From assembly GCA_030631415.1 (NCBI GenBank), contig DAOVLE010000054.1:1-23864 (forward strand): 23,864 bases of DNA. The letters are read 5' to 3'. The DNA is from JAAEQG01 sp023133475 (GTDB lineage: Bacteria > Planctomycetota > Phycisphaerae > UBA1845). How positions within the stretch are numbered: position 1 is the stretch's first letter; each line of letters starts with the position of its first letter. This document shows, piece by piece, positions 16,135 to 22,944 of this stretch. The position numbers were made by a program, and so were the translations under genes. Below the pieces are notes generated by a model. That model ran no database searches, was not told the origin of the DNA, and was given only the letters and a program-made list of their open reading frames with translations.

Positions 16135-17998
16135 GGGGCTGTCGATAAAGTTGGCACGAAAAATGCCCTGGTTTCAGGGCCATACTATATGTGGGATATC
16201 ATTTTTCCTCACGCACGATAGAATGGGGCCAAGTTTTGATACCGCCCATTGAGAGAGGCATTCATATGAGCAGATTCGCCGAACCCCCGATGCCTCGGGA
16301 TCAGCATGTCTTGATCCCGCATACCCTCGACGACTTGATCCCAAAGGAGCATTCCGTCCGACTGTTTGTCGAAATACTCGATCTGGTCAACTGGTCGGGG
16401 TGGCTGCGGCATTACGTCCTGGTCGAAGGCAGGCCACCAATACACCCGAAAGTCATCGCCGCCGTTATTCTATACGGAATGACAATGGGAATCCGATCCA
16501 GCCGACGGCTGGAATACATGTGTGACCACGCCATCGATTTCATGTGGTTGACCCAAGGCCAGCATCTGGATCACTCCAAGATTTGCGAGTTTCGGACCCA
16601 GTTCAAAAAAGAGCTCAAAGACCTGTTCAAACAAATCAACCGGGTGGCTATCCGGATGGGGCTGATGCAGTTGAATCAAATCAACCTTGATGGGACGCAG
16701 GCCCGGGCCAATAGCAGCCGACACCGCACCGCCTCGGCTCAGACCTTGGAGCAACGACTCCAGAAGCTCGATGAACAGATGGACAAATTCATGGCGGAAT
16801 GGGAGGCCAACGACCAAAAGGACCTGTTTGGCAACCCCATCTCCAGCCCATTGCCGAATGAACTGGCGGATCTGACGCGGCGTCAGGAGGAGCTTCAAAA
16901 AGCGTTCGCTCACGCCCAGGCGGCTGATGCCAAGCGTAAAGGCAAAGACGGGAAGAAGAAAAAGAAGTCAGCCAAGGTGCCGGTTGCGGATCCAGACTCG
17001 TCCATCCTGCCGAATAAGGATGGCGGGTTTGCTCCGAACTACACGACGCTTTGTGCCACCGAGAGTGAAAACGGAATGATCGTGGACGCCCAGGTGCTCG
17101 ATCAAAGCCAATCCGAGCCGGAGGTGGTCATCGCGACTGTGGATCGAATCGAAGCGGACTATGGCCAAAAGGCTGAACGGGTGTTGGCGGACGGCAACTT
17201 TGCTACCGGCTCGAACCTCACCGACTTGGAAGAGCGTCAAATCGAATCGTATATGCCGGTCCACTCGCAGGGAGTTGCGGATGATAATCCTGCCCAGCGC
17301 CCCGACCCCACCGTGCCGGTCCCGCATGAGGATCGGGCCAAGCTTCCCCATCGTAAGCAGAGCCACAAACTGGATCGTAGTGCTTTCATGTACGTGGAGG
17401 CGGAGGATCGCTACTACTGTCCGGAGGGTAGGCCTCTGGACTATGCCGAGACGAAACAGAAGCATCGCGAGTGTGGTGCTCCATCTACGTATCGCGTCTA
17501 TCGGTCAGCCTCGTGCGAAGGTTGCAGTCTGGCTGGTGAGTGCTTGTCTGGTGATGCGAAAACCCGGACCGTCTCGCGTGATCAACATGACGGTGCTCGT
17601 GAGGCAACCGCCCAGCGTATGAAGACGGAGTCGGGCAAAGCGATTTATGCCAGCCGTGCGCCGTTGGTTGAGACGAACTTCGCGTTGATTAAGGAATGGA
17701 TGGGCTTTCGGCAGTTTTTGTTACGTGGTATTGAGAAGGTCCGGACTGAATGGTTGTGGGCTTGCACGGCGTTCAATCTTAAGAAAATGATTCATGCGAT
17801 GAGGCGGTTGCGCGTCCGACCAGCGTGAAAGCTGTGGAAAGGAGGCTGCGCGCGCATAAAACGAGCGTTCAGAGCCCCCAATAAGGGGTGTTGCCGTGTA
17901 TGCAAATGTTCGGCGGTCAACCGGCTTCGATTATTGCCGGACGCCAACGACACCCCCACTTATACTCCTGATTCTGCTCGGAATTTATCGACAGCCCC
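16135..17998 (+). mobile_element. IS1182-like insertion sequence
   Basis: An element of 1864 bp with a single transposase gene. The terminal inverted repeats begin GGGGCTGTCGATAAA and are perfect for 15 bases (16135-16149 against 17984-17998), then diverge. Just inside the left end is a small GCCCTG/CAGGGC hairpin. It is flanked by TTTA and TAAA, consistent with a 2-bp TA target duplication at the centre of an older palindrome. Alternatively the 38-base outer arms belong to the element, making it 16097-18036. The transposase frame is intact, so the copy may be recent. Confidence 0.8.
16266..17828 (+). CDS. IS1182-family DDE transposase
   Basis: A 520-residue intact transposase that cuts and moves the surrounding element. 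The N-terminal domain is typical of the family (LIPHTLDDLIPKEHSVRLFV, then HPKVIAAVILYGM and SSRRLEYMC). The catalytic triad can be assigned as Asp142 (NLDGTQ), Asp309 (LADGNFATGSN) and Glu469 (VETNFALIKEWMGFRQF). A Lys-rich, coiled insert lies between the first and second acidic residues. A Cys-rich stretch (YYCPEG through CSLAGECL) resembles the zinc-binding segment usual in this family. ATG 16266 is preferred because GAGAGAGG lies eight bases upstream; a GTG at 16191 would add 25 unconserved residues overlapping the terminal region. Confidence 0.93.
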   Translation: MSRFAEPPMPRDQHVLIPHTLDDLIPKEHSVRLFVEILDLVNWSGWLRHYVLVEGRPPIHPKVIAAVILYGMTMGIRSSRRLEYMCDHAIDFMWLTQGQHLDHSKICEFRTQFKKELKDLFKQINRVAIRMGLMQLNQINLDGTQARANSSRHRTASAQTLEQRLQKLDEQMDKFMAEWEANDQKDLFGNPISSPLPNELADLTRRQEELQKAFAHAQAADAKRKGKDGKKKKKSAKVPVADPDSSILPNKDGGFAPNYTTLCATESENGMIVDAQVLDQSQSEPEVVIATVDRIEADYGQKAERVLADGNFATGSNLTDLEERQIESYMPVHSQGVADDNPAQRPDPTVPVPHEDRAKLPHRKQSHKLDRSAFMYVEAEDRYYCPEGRPLDYAETKQKHRECGAPSTYRVYRSASCEGCSLAGECLSGDAKTRTVSRDQHDGAREATAQRMKTESGKAIYASRAPLVETNFALIKEWMGFRQFLLRGIEKVRTEWLWACTAFNLKKMIHAMRRLRVRPA

Positions 17999-18036
17999 TA
18001 AAGCGGTGGGCCACCCATGTGTCGGTGATCCGTCGA
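17999..18036. repeat. Right arm of the palindrome flanking the IS
   Basis: Inverted counterpart of 16097-16134 (34 of 38 matches), beginning TAAAGCG right after the CCCC end of the insertion sequence. Confidence 0.75.
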
Positions 18037-18044
18037 GTCAGGCC

Positions 18045-18066
18045 GTAGGGCGGGTTCCACCCGCCT
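18045..18066 (+). repeat. REP-like short palindrome
   Basis: GTAGGGCGGGTT followed by CCACCCGCC, the same unit as at the start of the two 116-bp repeats. Confidence 0.7.
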
Positions 18067-18121
18067 CGCCGACCGGCATTGGGCAATGTACAATGACGGA
18101 AAGGCCGATAGACGGTTGGAC

Positions 18122-18128
18122 AAGGAGA
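18122..18128 (+). promoter_or_regulatory. Ribosome binding site of the Bax-inhibitor gene
   Basis: AAGGAGA seven bases before ATG 18136 supports this start. Confidence 0.7.
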
Positions 18129-18135
18129 TAGGGCT

Positions 18136-18843
18136 ATGAGCGACACGTTGAACATGCGGGCGGCGCACGGTGCGGTTTGGGCTCAGGGCGTGGACGTGCG
18201 GGCTGAGTTCATTCGCCGGACATACATCCACCTGTTCGGGGCGATCCTGGGCTTCACGGCGATCGAAATAGCGATCTTCAACGGCGGAGCTGCCGAACCC
18301 ATCAGCAGAGCGATGTTTTCGCTGCTTGGTGGTTGGCTCACCGTGCTCGGTGGTTTCATGCTGGTGAGTTGGTTCGCCAGCCGCGTGGCTCATACCACCT
18401 CGTCGCGCGGCGCGCAGTATGCCGCCCTGGCTGCTTTCGTGGCGGCTGAAGCACTGATTTTCGTTCCCCTGCTGTACATTGCCGGGCTGCATTACCCAGA
18501 GGCCATCTCCAGCGCGACGTTGGTGACGTTATTGGGTTTCACCGGGCTGACCGCAATCGCATTCGTCACCCGCAAGGATTTCTCGTTTTTGCGCGGCGTG
18601 CTGATGTGGGGCGGGTTATGTGCGTTGCTGGCGATTGTGGCTGCGGTGGTCTTCGGGTTTACGCTAGGCCCACTGTTCAGCGTGGGCATGGTGGCGTTGG
18701 CGGGCGGGGCGATCCTGTACGACACCTCGAACGTGCTGCACCATTATCCGCGCGATCGCTACGTCGGAGCGGCGCTGAAACTGTTCGCGTCGGTGGCGCT
18801 CATGTTCTGGTACGTCCTGCGGCTGTTCATGTCGCGGGACTAA
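18136..18843 (+). CDS. Bax inhibitor-1/YccA family membrane protein
   Basis: A 235-residue inner-membrane protein of the Bax inhibitor-1 (TMBIM/YbhL/YccA) family. Seven hydrophobic segments can be read: around IHLFGAILGFTAIEIAIF, FSLLGGWLTVLGGFMLV, YAALAAFVAAEALIFVPL, ISSATLVTLLGFTGLTAIAF, GVLMWGGLCALLAIVAAVVF, LFSVGMVALAGGAILYD and ALKLFASVALMFWYVLRLF. The family's conserved late motif appears as ILYDTSNVLHHYPRDRYVGAALKLF, including the Asp that family members use in their pH-sensing pair. Members act as pH-gated calcium leak channels or modulate membrane proteases; which applies here is not shown. The gene stands alone with a strong Shine-Dalgarno, followed by an inverted REP pair. Confidence 0.92.
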   Translation: MSDTLNMRAAHGAVWAQGVDVRAEFIRRTYIHLFGAILGFTAIEIAIFNGGAAEPISRAMFSLLGGWLTVLGGFMLVSWFASRVAHTTSSRGAQYAALAAFVAAEALIFVPLLYIAGLHYPEAISSATLVTLLGFTGLTAIAFVTRKDFSFLRGVLMWGGLCALLAIVAAVVFGFTLGPLFSVGMVALAGGAILYDTSNVLHHYPRDRYVGAALKLFASVALMFWYVLRLFMSRD

Positions 18844-18872
18844 GAGCCGGCACAAAAATAACTACGCAGCAG

Positions 18873-18949
18873 TGTAGGGCGGGTTTTACCCGCCTTCTTG
18901 GCATGAGGCGGTTTCTTGACGTGGGATGGCGGGTAAAACCCGCCCTACA
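18873..18949. repeat. REPIN-like inverted pair of short repeats
   Basis: TGTAGGGCGGGTTTTACCC-type repeat at 18873-18894, and its exact inverse at 18928-18949 after a 33-base spacer. Each half is itself palindromic and the two halves pair over 22 bases. This layout, two REP units in opposite orientation, matches the REPIN form described for RAYT-mobilised repeats. It lies 30 bases after the Bax-inhibitor stop and may end its transcript. Confidence 0.8.
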
Positions 18950-19106
18950 ATTCCATACGCCGACTCCTGCCGAAAATGAGCCAGTAGGTTGGGATCGTTG
19001 GGGCCTGGGTACGCCTTTTTTCGCCGCGGTTTGCCCTTCACGAGAGGCGGGTTTGGTTTATGATAGTGGTCTGATGATGAGTTGATTTCTCCGTGGAGGG
19101 TCCGTG

Positions 19107-19607
19107 ATGTCCGAAGAGCACGTTCGACAATGTGAAGCCTGCGGGGCCAGCATCTACCGCGAGCACCTGAATACCGGCATCGCCGGATACTGGCAAAGCC
19201 AGCTACTCTGCCCGCATTGTTTGCAGGAAAAAGAGCGAGCTTCGGGTGCCTTTGACGACGAGACGGGTGGGGATGCCGAGACCATCTCCCTGGTGGATGA
19301 TGAGCCGGGAATGGAAGATCATTCGGCTGCCACGCAAGTCCGCCAATTGTCCGAGACGCAACTCGGGGTGGGCACCTTCGACGATTCCGGGCTGACCCGC
19401 CCGCCGGACCCTGCCCATCACTGTGCCACACGCTGTCGAACCTTCCACTCCAAGCTGAACGATGGGGCGATCGCCTACATGAACCGCGAGATCAATGCCT
19501 GGGTGGACCGGGAAGAGAACGTCCGCATAAAGTTCGCCACTTCGACCATCGGAGTTTACGAGGGAAAGCGTGCCGACCCGCACATCATCGTAACGGTTTT
19601 CTTTTGA
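19107..19607 (+). CDS. Small zinc-ribbon protein of unknown function
   Basis: A 166-residue soluble protein, no signal peptide. The N-terminus has a four-Cys zinc-ribbon pattern, CEACG at residues 9-12 and CPHC at 35-38. A linker rich in Asp/Glu/Thr follows (about 45-105), then AHHCATRC and a well-structured C-terminal segment, FHSKLNDGAIAYMNREINAW through IKFATSTIGVYEG and HIIVTVFF, which looks like a compact alpha/beta domain. I believe similar C-termini occur in other planctomycete hypothetical proteins, but cannot name a family. ATG 19107 is chosen over GTG 19104 because GGAGGG lies at good spacing. Confidence 0.75.
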   Translation: MSEEHVRQCEACGASIYREHLNTGIAGYWQSQLLCPHCLQEKERASGAFDDETGGDAETISLVDDEPGMEDHSAATQVRQLSETQLGVGTFDDSGLTRPPDPAHHCATRCRTFHSKLNDGAIAYMNREINAWVDREENVRIKFATSTIGVYEGKRADPHIIVTVFF

Positions 19608-19984
19608 AGTGAGCGGGGCATTATTCTTTTGCCGGGCGCTGCCGTCGTGCCACGTCGCCATAACCTATTGCTGAAAAAGCCGTTATCGCGTGCGGCAGGG
19701 TTATGGGGGCGAGTTGATGTTGCAGCAGTGCATCATCCGAGCACAAAAGGACACCGTGCCTGCGGTGTTCGAGCCGGGCCGCTACGCACATAACCATTTT
19801 ACTTGCATGTTGTTATGTCAGCCATGGCATCATGCCGAGTGCGCGGGTAAAATGGCATGGCCATTGCTCGAAGGAACGTTGGCAAGACAAAGGTTGTTGA
19901 ATCGGAGGACAACAACCAGGGAGGAAGAGGAATTGGCCACGCATGGAGGCGGCAATTGCCTGGAGGAGGCGGGGGAAGATACAA
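19608..19984. other. Intergenic region with a hairpin
   Basis: 377 bases without a convincing gene. A stem CCATAACC/GGTTATGG (19658-19665 and 19699-19706) encloses a 33-base loop and could be the 3' end of the zinc-ribbon transcript. A frame from 19690 runs into the coiled-coil gene in the wrong phase and shows no conserved pattern. The 3' part is purine-rich, ending in GGAGGAGGCGGGGGAAG, which serves the next gene as ribosome binding site. Confidence 0.5.
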
Positions 19985-20254
19985 ATGATGAACGAACAGA
20001 ATTTTCAACGCAAGCTGGCGGAACTTGTCGCGGAAATCGGCACGCTACCGGAGGACGAACGCCAAAAACTGGAACTGCTGGCGGAGGAAACCAAACAACG
20101 CCACAAACAACTCAAGGAAACGGTGAGCAATCTCCAGGAGAGCATTGATTTCCTACGCCTTTCGATCAAATACCTGCTCTTTGATCTGGAGGCTACCCGT
20201 CGCGAAAACAGCCACCTTCGCAAGATGCTGGAGGACAACGAACCAAGCGGGTGA
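19985..20254 (+). CDS. Small coiled-coil protein
   Basis: An 89-residue, highly charged helical protein. Heptad-like spacing of Leu/Ile runs through most of its length, from FQRKLAELVAEI to SHLRKMLED, consistent with a coiled-coil dimer or oligomer. The segment ESIDFLRLSIKYLLFDLEAT followed by RRENSHLRKM looks strongly constrained, and I recall similar small proteins in planctomycete genomes without known function. There is no membrane segment or Cys. Two consecutive ATG codons (19985 and 19988) follow a very strong purine-rich ribosome binding site (GGGGGAAG, six bases before), so either may be used. It is the last gene before the convergent glutamate synthase operon. Confidence 0.8.
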   Translation: MMNEQNFQRKLAELVAEIGTLPEDERQKLELLAEETKQRHKQLKETVSNLQESIDFLRLSIKYLLFDLEATRRENSHLRKMLEDNEPSG

Positions 20255-20476
20255 TCCCCAGCAGGTTAGCCACGCTACGGCTGTCGTCCAGGCCGGACAC
20301 CGATGTTCAGGGAGAGGGATCGAGGCGAGAGAAACCCTGATACAGCGTGCCGGTTCCGCCTTCGAGGTGCGGAGCCGGGGCGCCCGAACCGGAGTGGGTA
20401 AGAGGGGGGTCTCACTCACTCCGCAAGACCCTTGGGGTTAAGATGAACGCGGATGCCGAAGGGCGTCCGCGTTCAT
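20255..20476 (+). other. Structured intergenic stretch, possible noncoding RNA
   Basis: Four stems in a row can be read: TCAGGG/CCCTGA near 20306-20340; CCGGTTCCGC/GCGGAGCCGG around 20350-20378 with an inner CCT-TCG-AGG; GGGTCT/AGACCC near 20407-20432; and a 15-bp stem ATGAACGCGGATGCC with loop GAAG, 20443-20476. No coding pattern fits. TCCCCA near the 5' side could also pair with TGGGG near 20434. It may be a small RNA or a complex 3' end of the coiled-coil transcript; I could not match it to 6S, SRP, tmRNA or RNase P. Confidence 0.35.
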
Positions 20477-20506
20477 TGCGTATGATTCTGGTCTGCCACG
20501 CTTTTG

Positions 20507-20550
20507 CAAAACAAAGGAAATGCCCCACCCCCTGTTCAGAGGGTGGGGCA
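20507..20550 (-). terminator. Rho-independent terminator of the glutamate synthase operon
   Basis: A perfect 10-bp stem TGCCCCACCC/GGGTGGGGCA (20521-20530 and 20541-20550) with a 10-base loop. On the minus strand it is followed by TTTCCTTTGTTTTGC, a T-rich tail, as expected for a terminator of the leftward operon ending at 20657. It could also block rightward transcription, though it lacks a T tract in that direction. Confidence 0.75.
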
Positions 20551-20656
20551 TCCGTATCGGCAAACACGAAGAAGGCTGGCTAGTTCTACAAGGAGAAACC
20601 TCCTCCAATGCACCGAAGGCAAAAACTTCCACTTTGTATCGTGCGTTTACTGCACG

Positions 20657-22246
20657 TTAACTGCTGAGTATTTCCTCGACCTGGGCCTTGTCCACGTCGG
20701 TGGTAAACGGAATGCCGCTGATGTCGGCAGCCTCATGGGTCAGACAGGCCAAATCATCGCGCGAAATATGCTCCATTGAGAACTTCCTGCTGCCGCACAT
20801 GAGCTGGCGAAGCCCCTGGGCCAGTCGCTCGTAGTAGGTATAAAGCCCGATGGCGCCGGTGGGGAGTTTCTCGAACTCTTTGTCGCCCAGTTTCTTGCGC
20901 AATTCGCCGGCGGTCACGAAAATTTCGTCTATCTTGTTCCCGAAACGCTCGATGTAAACGGGGATCTGACCATCCTTGATCGTTCGCCCGATAGTCTTGC
21001 CCACCATGGCGGCTGCGATCGGCGAACGGGCCATCCCGACCAGCTTCGTAAACGGGGCTCCCAAAGCCAGACCCTTGTAAATCTGGTCCTCGAAGGTGAA
21101 CCCGCCAGCCGGTGCCATTGCGGGCAGCTTCATTCCCTTGTCGGCCAGGCGCTTGGCGTACTGGTACATGAGCGAGTGCAACTCGACGGGGGGCACGCCC
21201 CATTCGTTCATCATCCGCCACGGGCTCATGCCGGTTCCGCCGCCCGCGCTGTCCACGGTGAGCAGGTCCAGCTTGTACTTGGTGGCGAACAGCACCGCCC
21301 GGGCCAGATCGGCCGGTCGGTAGGCTCCGGTCTTAAGGAAGATATACTTGGCCCCGGCCTTACGCAGCTCTTCCACGCGTTTGGCGAAGGATTCCTCGCT
21401 GACCATTCCGATACGCGAGTGGCGCTCGAACTCCTTGAACGCTCCACGCTCGAATGCCTTGATGATGTGCGGATCGGTCGGGTTGGGCAGCACGACGTAT
21501 CCGCGTTCGTAAAGCATCTGAGCCTTTTTCAAGCTGGTGATCTTGACCTCGCCGCCGATGTCCTTGGCTCCTTGGCCCCACTTGAGCTCGACGTGCTCGA
21601 CGCCCAGCTTCTCGATGGCATACTCCTGCACGCCAAGCCGCGTATCCTCGACGTTGGCCTGAACGATGATCGCCCCGTAGCCGTCGCGTTGGTGATCCTT
21701 GAAGAGCTTAATCCGCCGTTTCAGGTCCACGGTATCGACGATGCGCCCGTTCTTGAAGGTGGCTTCGGAGTCCATGCCGACCACGTTTTCGCCGATGGTC
21801 AGGCCGGTGCCGGCCAAGGCGGTTCCGATGGCCAATCCTTCCCAGTTGTTCTTGGCGATGTTGGTCGATCCGATACCGGGAATAATGAACGGATAGTGAA
21901 ACTTGATGCCATTGTCGTGCCCGAAGCGGACTTCAAGGTTGACCGCTGGGAAGATGGCCTTGTCGCTATCGGCTTCGATACCATGTGCTCCGACCGCGGT
22001 GCCCATGATGTTGAAGTGCGAGTAATCGACCGGATAGGTCTTTTCCGCCGCGGTGGTGATTACACCAAATGGCTGCGGGTAGATGACCTCATGGCCGCGG
22101 TAGGCGGACTTGCCGATCTCGCACATGCCAATGCAGCCGTCCACGCATGTAACACACATGCCTGAACAGGGCGTAATGGAATCCTCGGTTCTGTTCTTGG
22201 TGAGGGTGGCCGCCGAGGCGTTTATTCTTGAGAGTGATGATGACAT
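20657..22246 (-). CDS. FMN-binding glutamate synthase domain protein
   Basis: A 529-residue protein of the glutamate synthase central/FMN domain family, related to the split archaeal-type large subunit. The family reaction is reductive transfer of an amide-derived ammonia to 2-oxoglutarate to form glutamate. The barrel shows NIAKNNWEGLAIGTALAG, ELKWGQGAKDIGGEV, the FMN-site DSAGGGTGMSPWRMMNEWG (compare GHDGGTGASP in GltB), and GGFTFEDQIYKGLALGA. No glutamine amidotransferase domain is present. The N-terminus carries a Cys cluster, C27-x3-C-x2-C-x3-C-x3-C42 (CSGMCVTCVDGCIGMC), which may bind Fe-S. GGAGGAG lies eight bases before ATG 22246. It is the third gene of the leftward operon, 20 bases after its neighbour. 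Substrate specificity is inferred; some relatives may act on other substrates. Confidence 0.88.
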   Translation of the reverse strand: MSSSLSRINASAATLTKNRTEDSITPCSGMCVTCVDGCIGMCEIGKSAYRGHEVIYPQPFGVITTAAEKTYPVDYSHFNIMGTAVGAHGIEADSDKAIFPAVNLEVRFGHDNGIKFHYPFIIPGIGSTNIAKNNWEGLAIGTALAGTGLTIGENVVGMDSEATFKNGRIVDTVDLKRRIKLFKDHQRDGYGAIIVQANVEDTRLGVQEYAIEKLGVEHVELKWGQGAKDIGGEVKITSLKKAQMLYERGYVVLPNPTDPHIIKAFERGAFKEFERHSRIGMVSEESFAKRVEELRKAGAKYIFLKTGAYRPADLARAVLFATKYKLDLLTVDSAGGGTGMSPWRMMNEWGVPPVELHSLMYQYAKRLADKGMKLPAMAPAGGFTFEDQIYKGLALGAPFTKLVGMARSPIAAAMVGKTIGRTIKDGQIPVYIERFGNKIDEIFVTAGELRKKLGDKEFEKLPTGAIGLYTYYERLAQGLRQLMCGSRKFSMEHISRDDLACLTHEAADISGIPFTTDVDKAQVEEILSS

Positions 22247-22254
22247 CGAGTCTA

Positions 22255-22261
22255 CTCCTCC
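22255..22261 (-). promoter_or_regulatory. Ribosome binding site of the glutamate synthase gene
   Basis: Minus-strand GGAGGAG in the 20-base gap between the Fe-S gene stop and ATG 22246. Confidence 0.75.
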
Positions 22262-22266
22262 GTTTG

Positions 22267-22944
22267 TCAGTCTTTTTCTATTTCACAGGCGACACAGGGC
22301 GTCATGTAACACATCATGTCGTCGAACTGTTCCTTTTCGACGCAAGGCGGGCTCAGGTTGGCGCACGCGCCACAGATGGCCTTCTCTGGCTCGTTGTAGG
22401 TGCATCGGAGTTGGCACGCGGGGCAGACATACATGCAACCGCCGCATAGCCGGCATTCTTCCGACTTGATGTCGAACGGTGTGCCCAGGCGGCGGGTCTC
22501 ACCCCGCCCGCTGAAGCCGATGGCTTTGGCCATCATCTGCTCCTCGCACATCCGCACGCACAGCCCACAAAGGATGCAATCCTCGTACTCTTGCCGGAAG
22601 CGCTGCTGCCGTATGTCGTGGGCTGCGGCCAGGTCCTGGATCACCTTGGACTGCGGGCACGAAGCCAGCAGAAGTTCCAGCACCATTTTGCGGGCCCGCA
22701 GAACACGCGAAGAGGCAGTTCGCACCTTGAGCCCTTCCTCCGCCGGATAAGTGCATGAACTGACCAGTTTCGCCCTCGGGCCCTCTCCGATCTCGACTAC
22801 GCACAACCGGCAGGCGCCGTAGGGCGACAGTCCGTCCATGTGGCACAGCGTCGGGATAGGGAAACCGAGGAACCGTGCTGCCTCAAGCAACGTCGAGCCG
22901 TCCTCGACCGAGACCTCCAGGCCGTTGATCTTCAAGTTTATCAT
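22267..22944 (-). CDS. NuoG/HoxU-like iron-sulfur electron-transfer protein
   Basis: A 225-residue soluble Fe-S protein resembling the N-terminal part of NADH dehydrogenase NuoG, HoxU and related diaphorase subunits. The 2Fe-2S ferredoxin domain has Cys34, Cys45, Cys48 and Cys64 (LCHMDGLSPYGACRLC). The next segment, where NuoG carries a His-Cys3 cluster, keeps only Cys96 (LLLASCPQSK), so that cluster is probably lost. Two 4Fe-4S motifs follow: CILCGLCVRMC (123-133) and CRLCGGCMYVC (164-174). A further Cys-rich tail (C177, C181, C191, C194, C201, C212, C217, C220) could hold extra metal. The ATG overlaps the TGA of the upstream gene, with GGGAGGAG just before it, so translation is coupled. It likely passes electrons between the FAD oxidoreductase and the FMN synthase protein. 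Confidence 0.9.
   Translation of the reverse strand: MINLKINGLEVSVEDGSTLLEAARFLGFPIPTLCHMDGLSPYGACRLCVVEIGEGPRAKLVSSCTYPAEEGLKVRTASSRVLRARKMVLELLLASCPQSKVIQDLAAAHDIRQQRFRQEYEDCILCGLCVRMCEEQMMAKAIGFSGRGETRRLGTPFDIKSEECRLCGGCMYVCPACQLRCTYNEPEKAICGACANLSPPCVEKEQFDDMMCYMTPCVACEIEKD

Larger units (their letters stand above)
17829..18135. other. IS right end and spacer before the Bax-inhibitor gene
   Basis: Holds the non-coding right end of the insertion sequence (to 17998), the right palindrome arm (17999-18036), one REP-like repeat (18045-18066) and the ribosome binding site of the next gene. No gene is seen. Confidence 0.6.

Noticed and set aside
15738..16183. Minus-strand 138-139-residue ORFs left of the IS
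   Set aside because: Overlap each other, cross the palindrome arm and the insertion-sequence end, have no ribosome binding site and resemble no family.
16191..16265. Transposase N-terminal extension from GTG 16191
   Set aside because: Close to the insertion-sequence end, no ribosome binding site; ATG 16266 has one and starts at the family sequence.
19690..20148. Plus-strand 152-residue ORF
   Set aside because: Its second half is the wrong frame of the coiled-coil gene and the first half has no recognisable pattern.
20255..20476. Specific RNA identities (6S, SRP, tmRNA, RNase P)
   Set aside because: Tested by eye against hallmark motifs (SRP GGAA tetraloop, tmRNA tRNA-like end, 6S single rod); none fits, so only a structured stretch is reported.
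21176..22165. Plus-strand 329-residue ORF opposite the glutamate synthase gene
   Set aside because: Antisense shadow of a clearly recognised enzyme.
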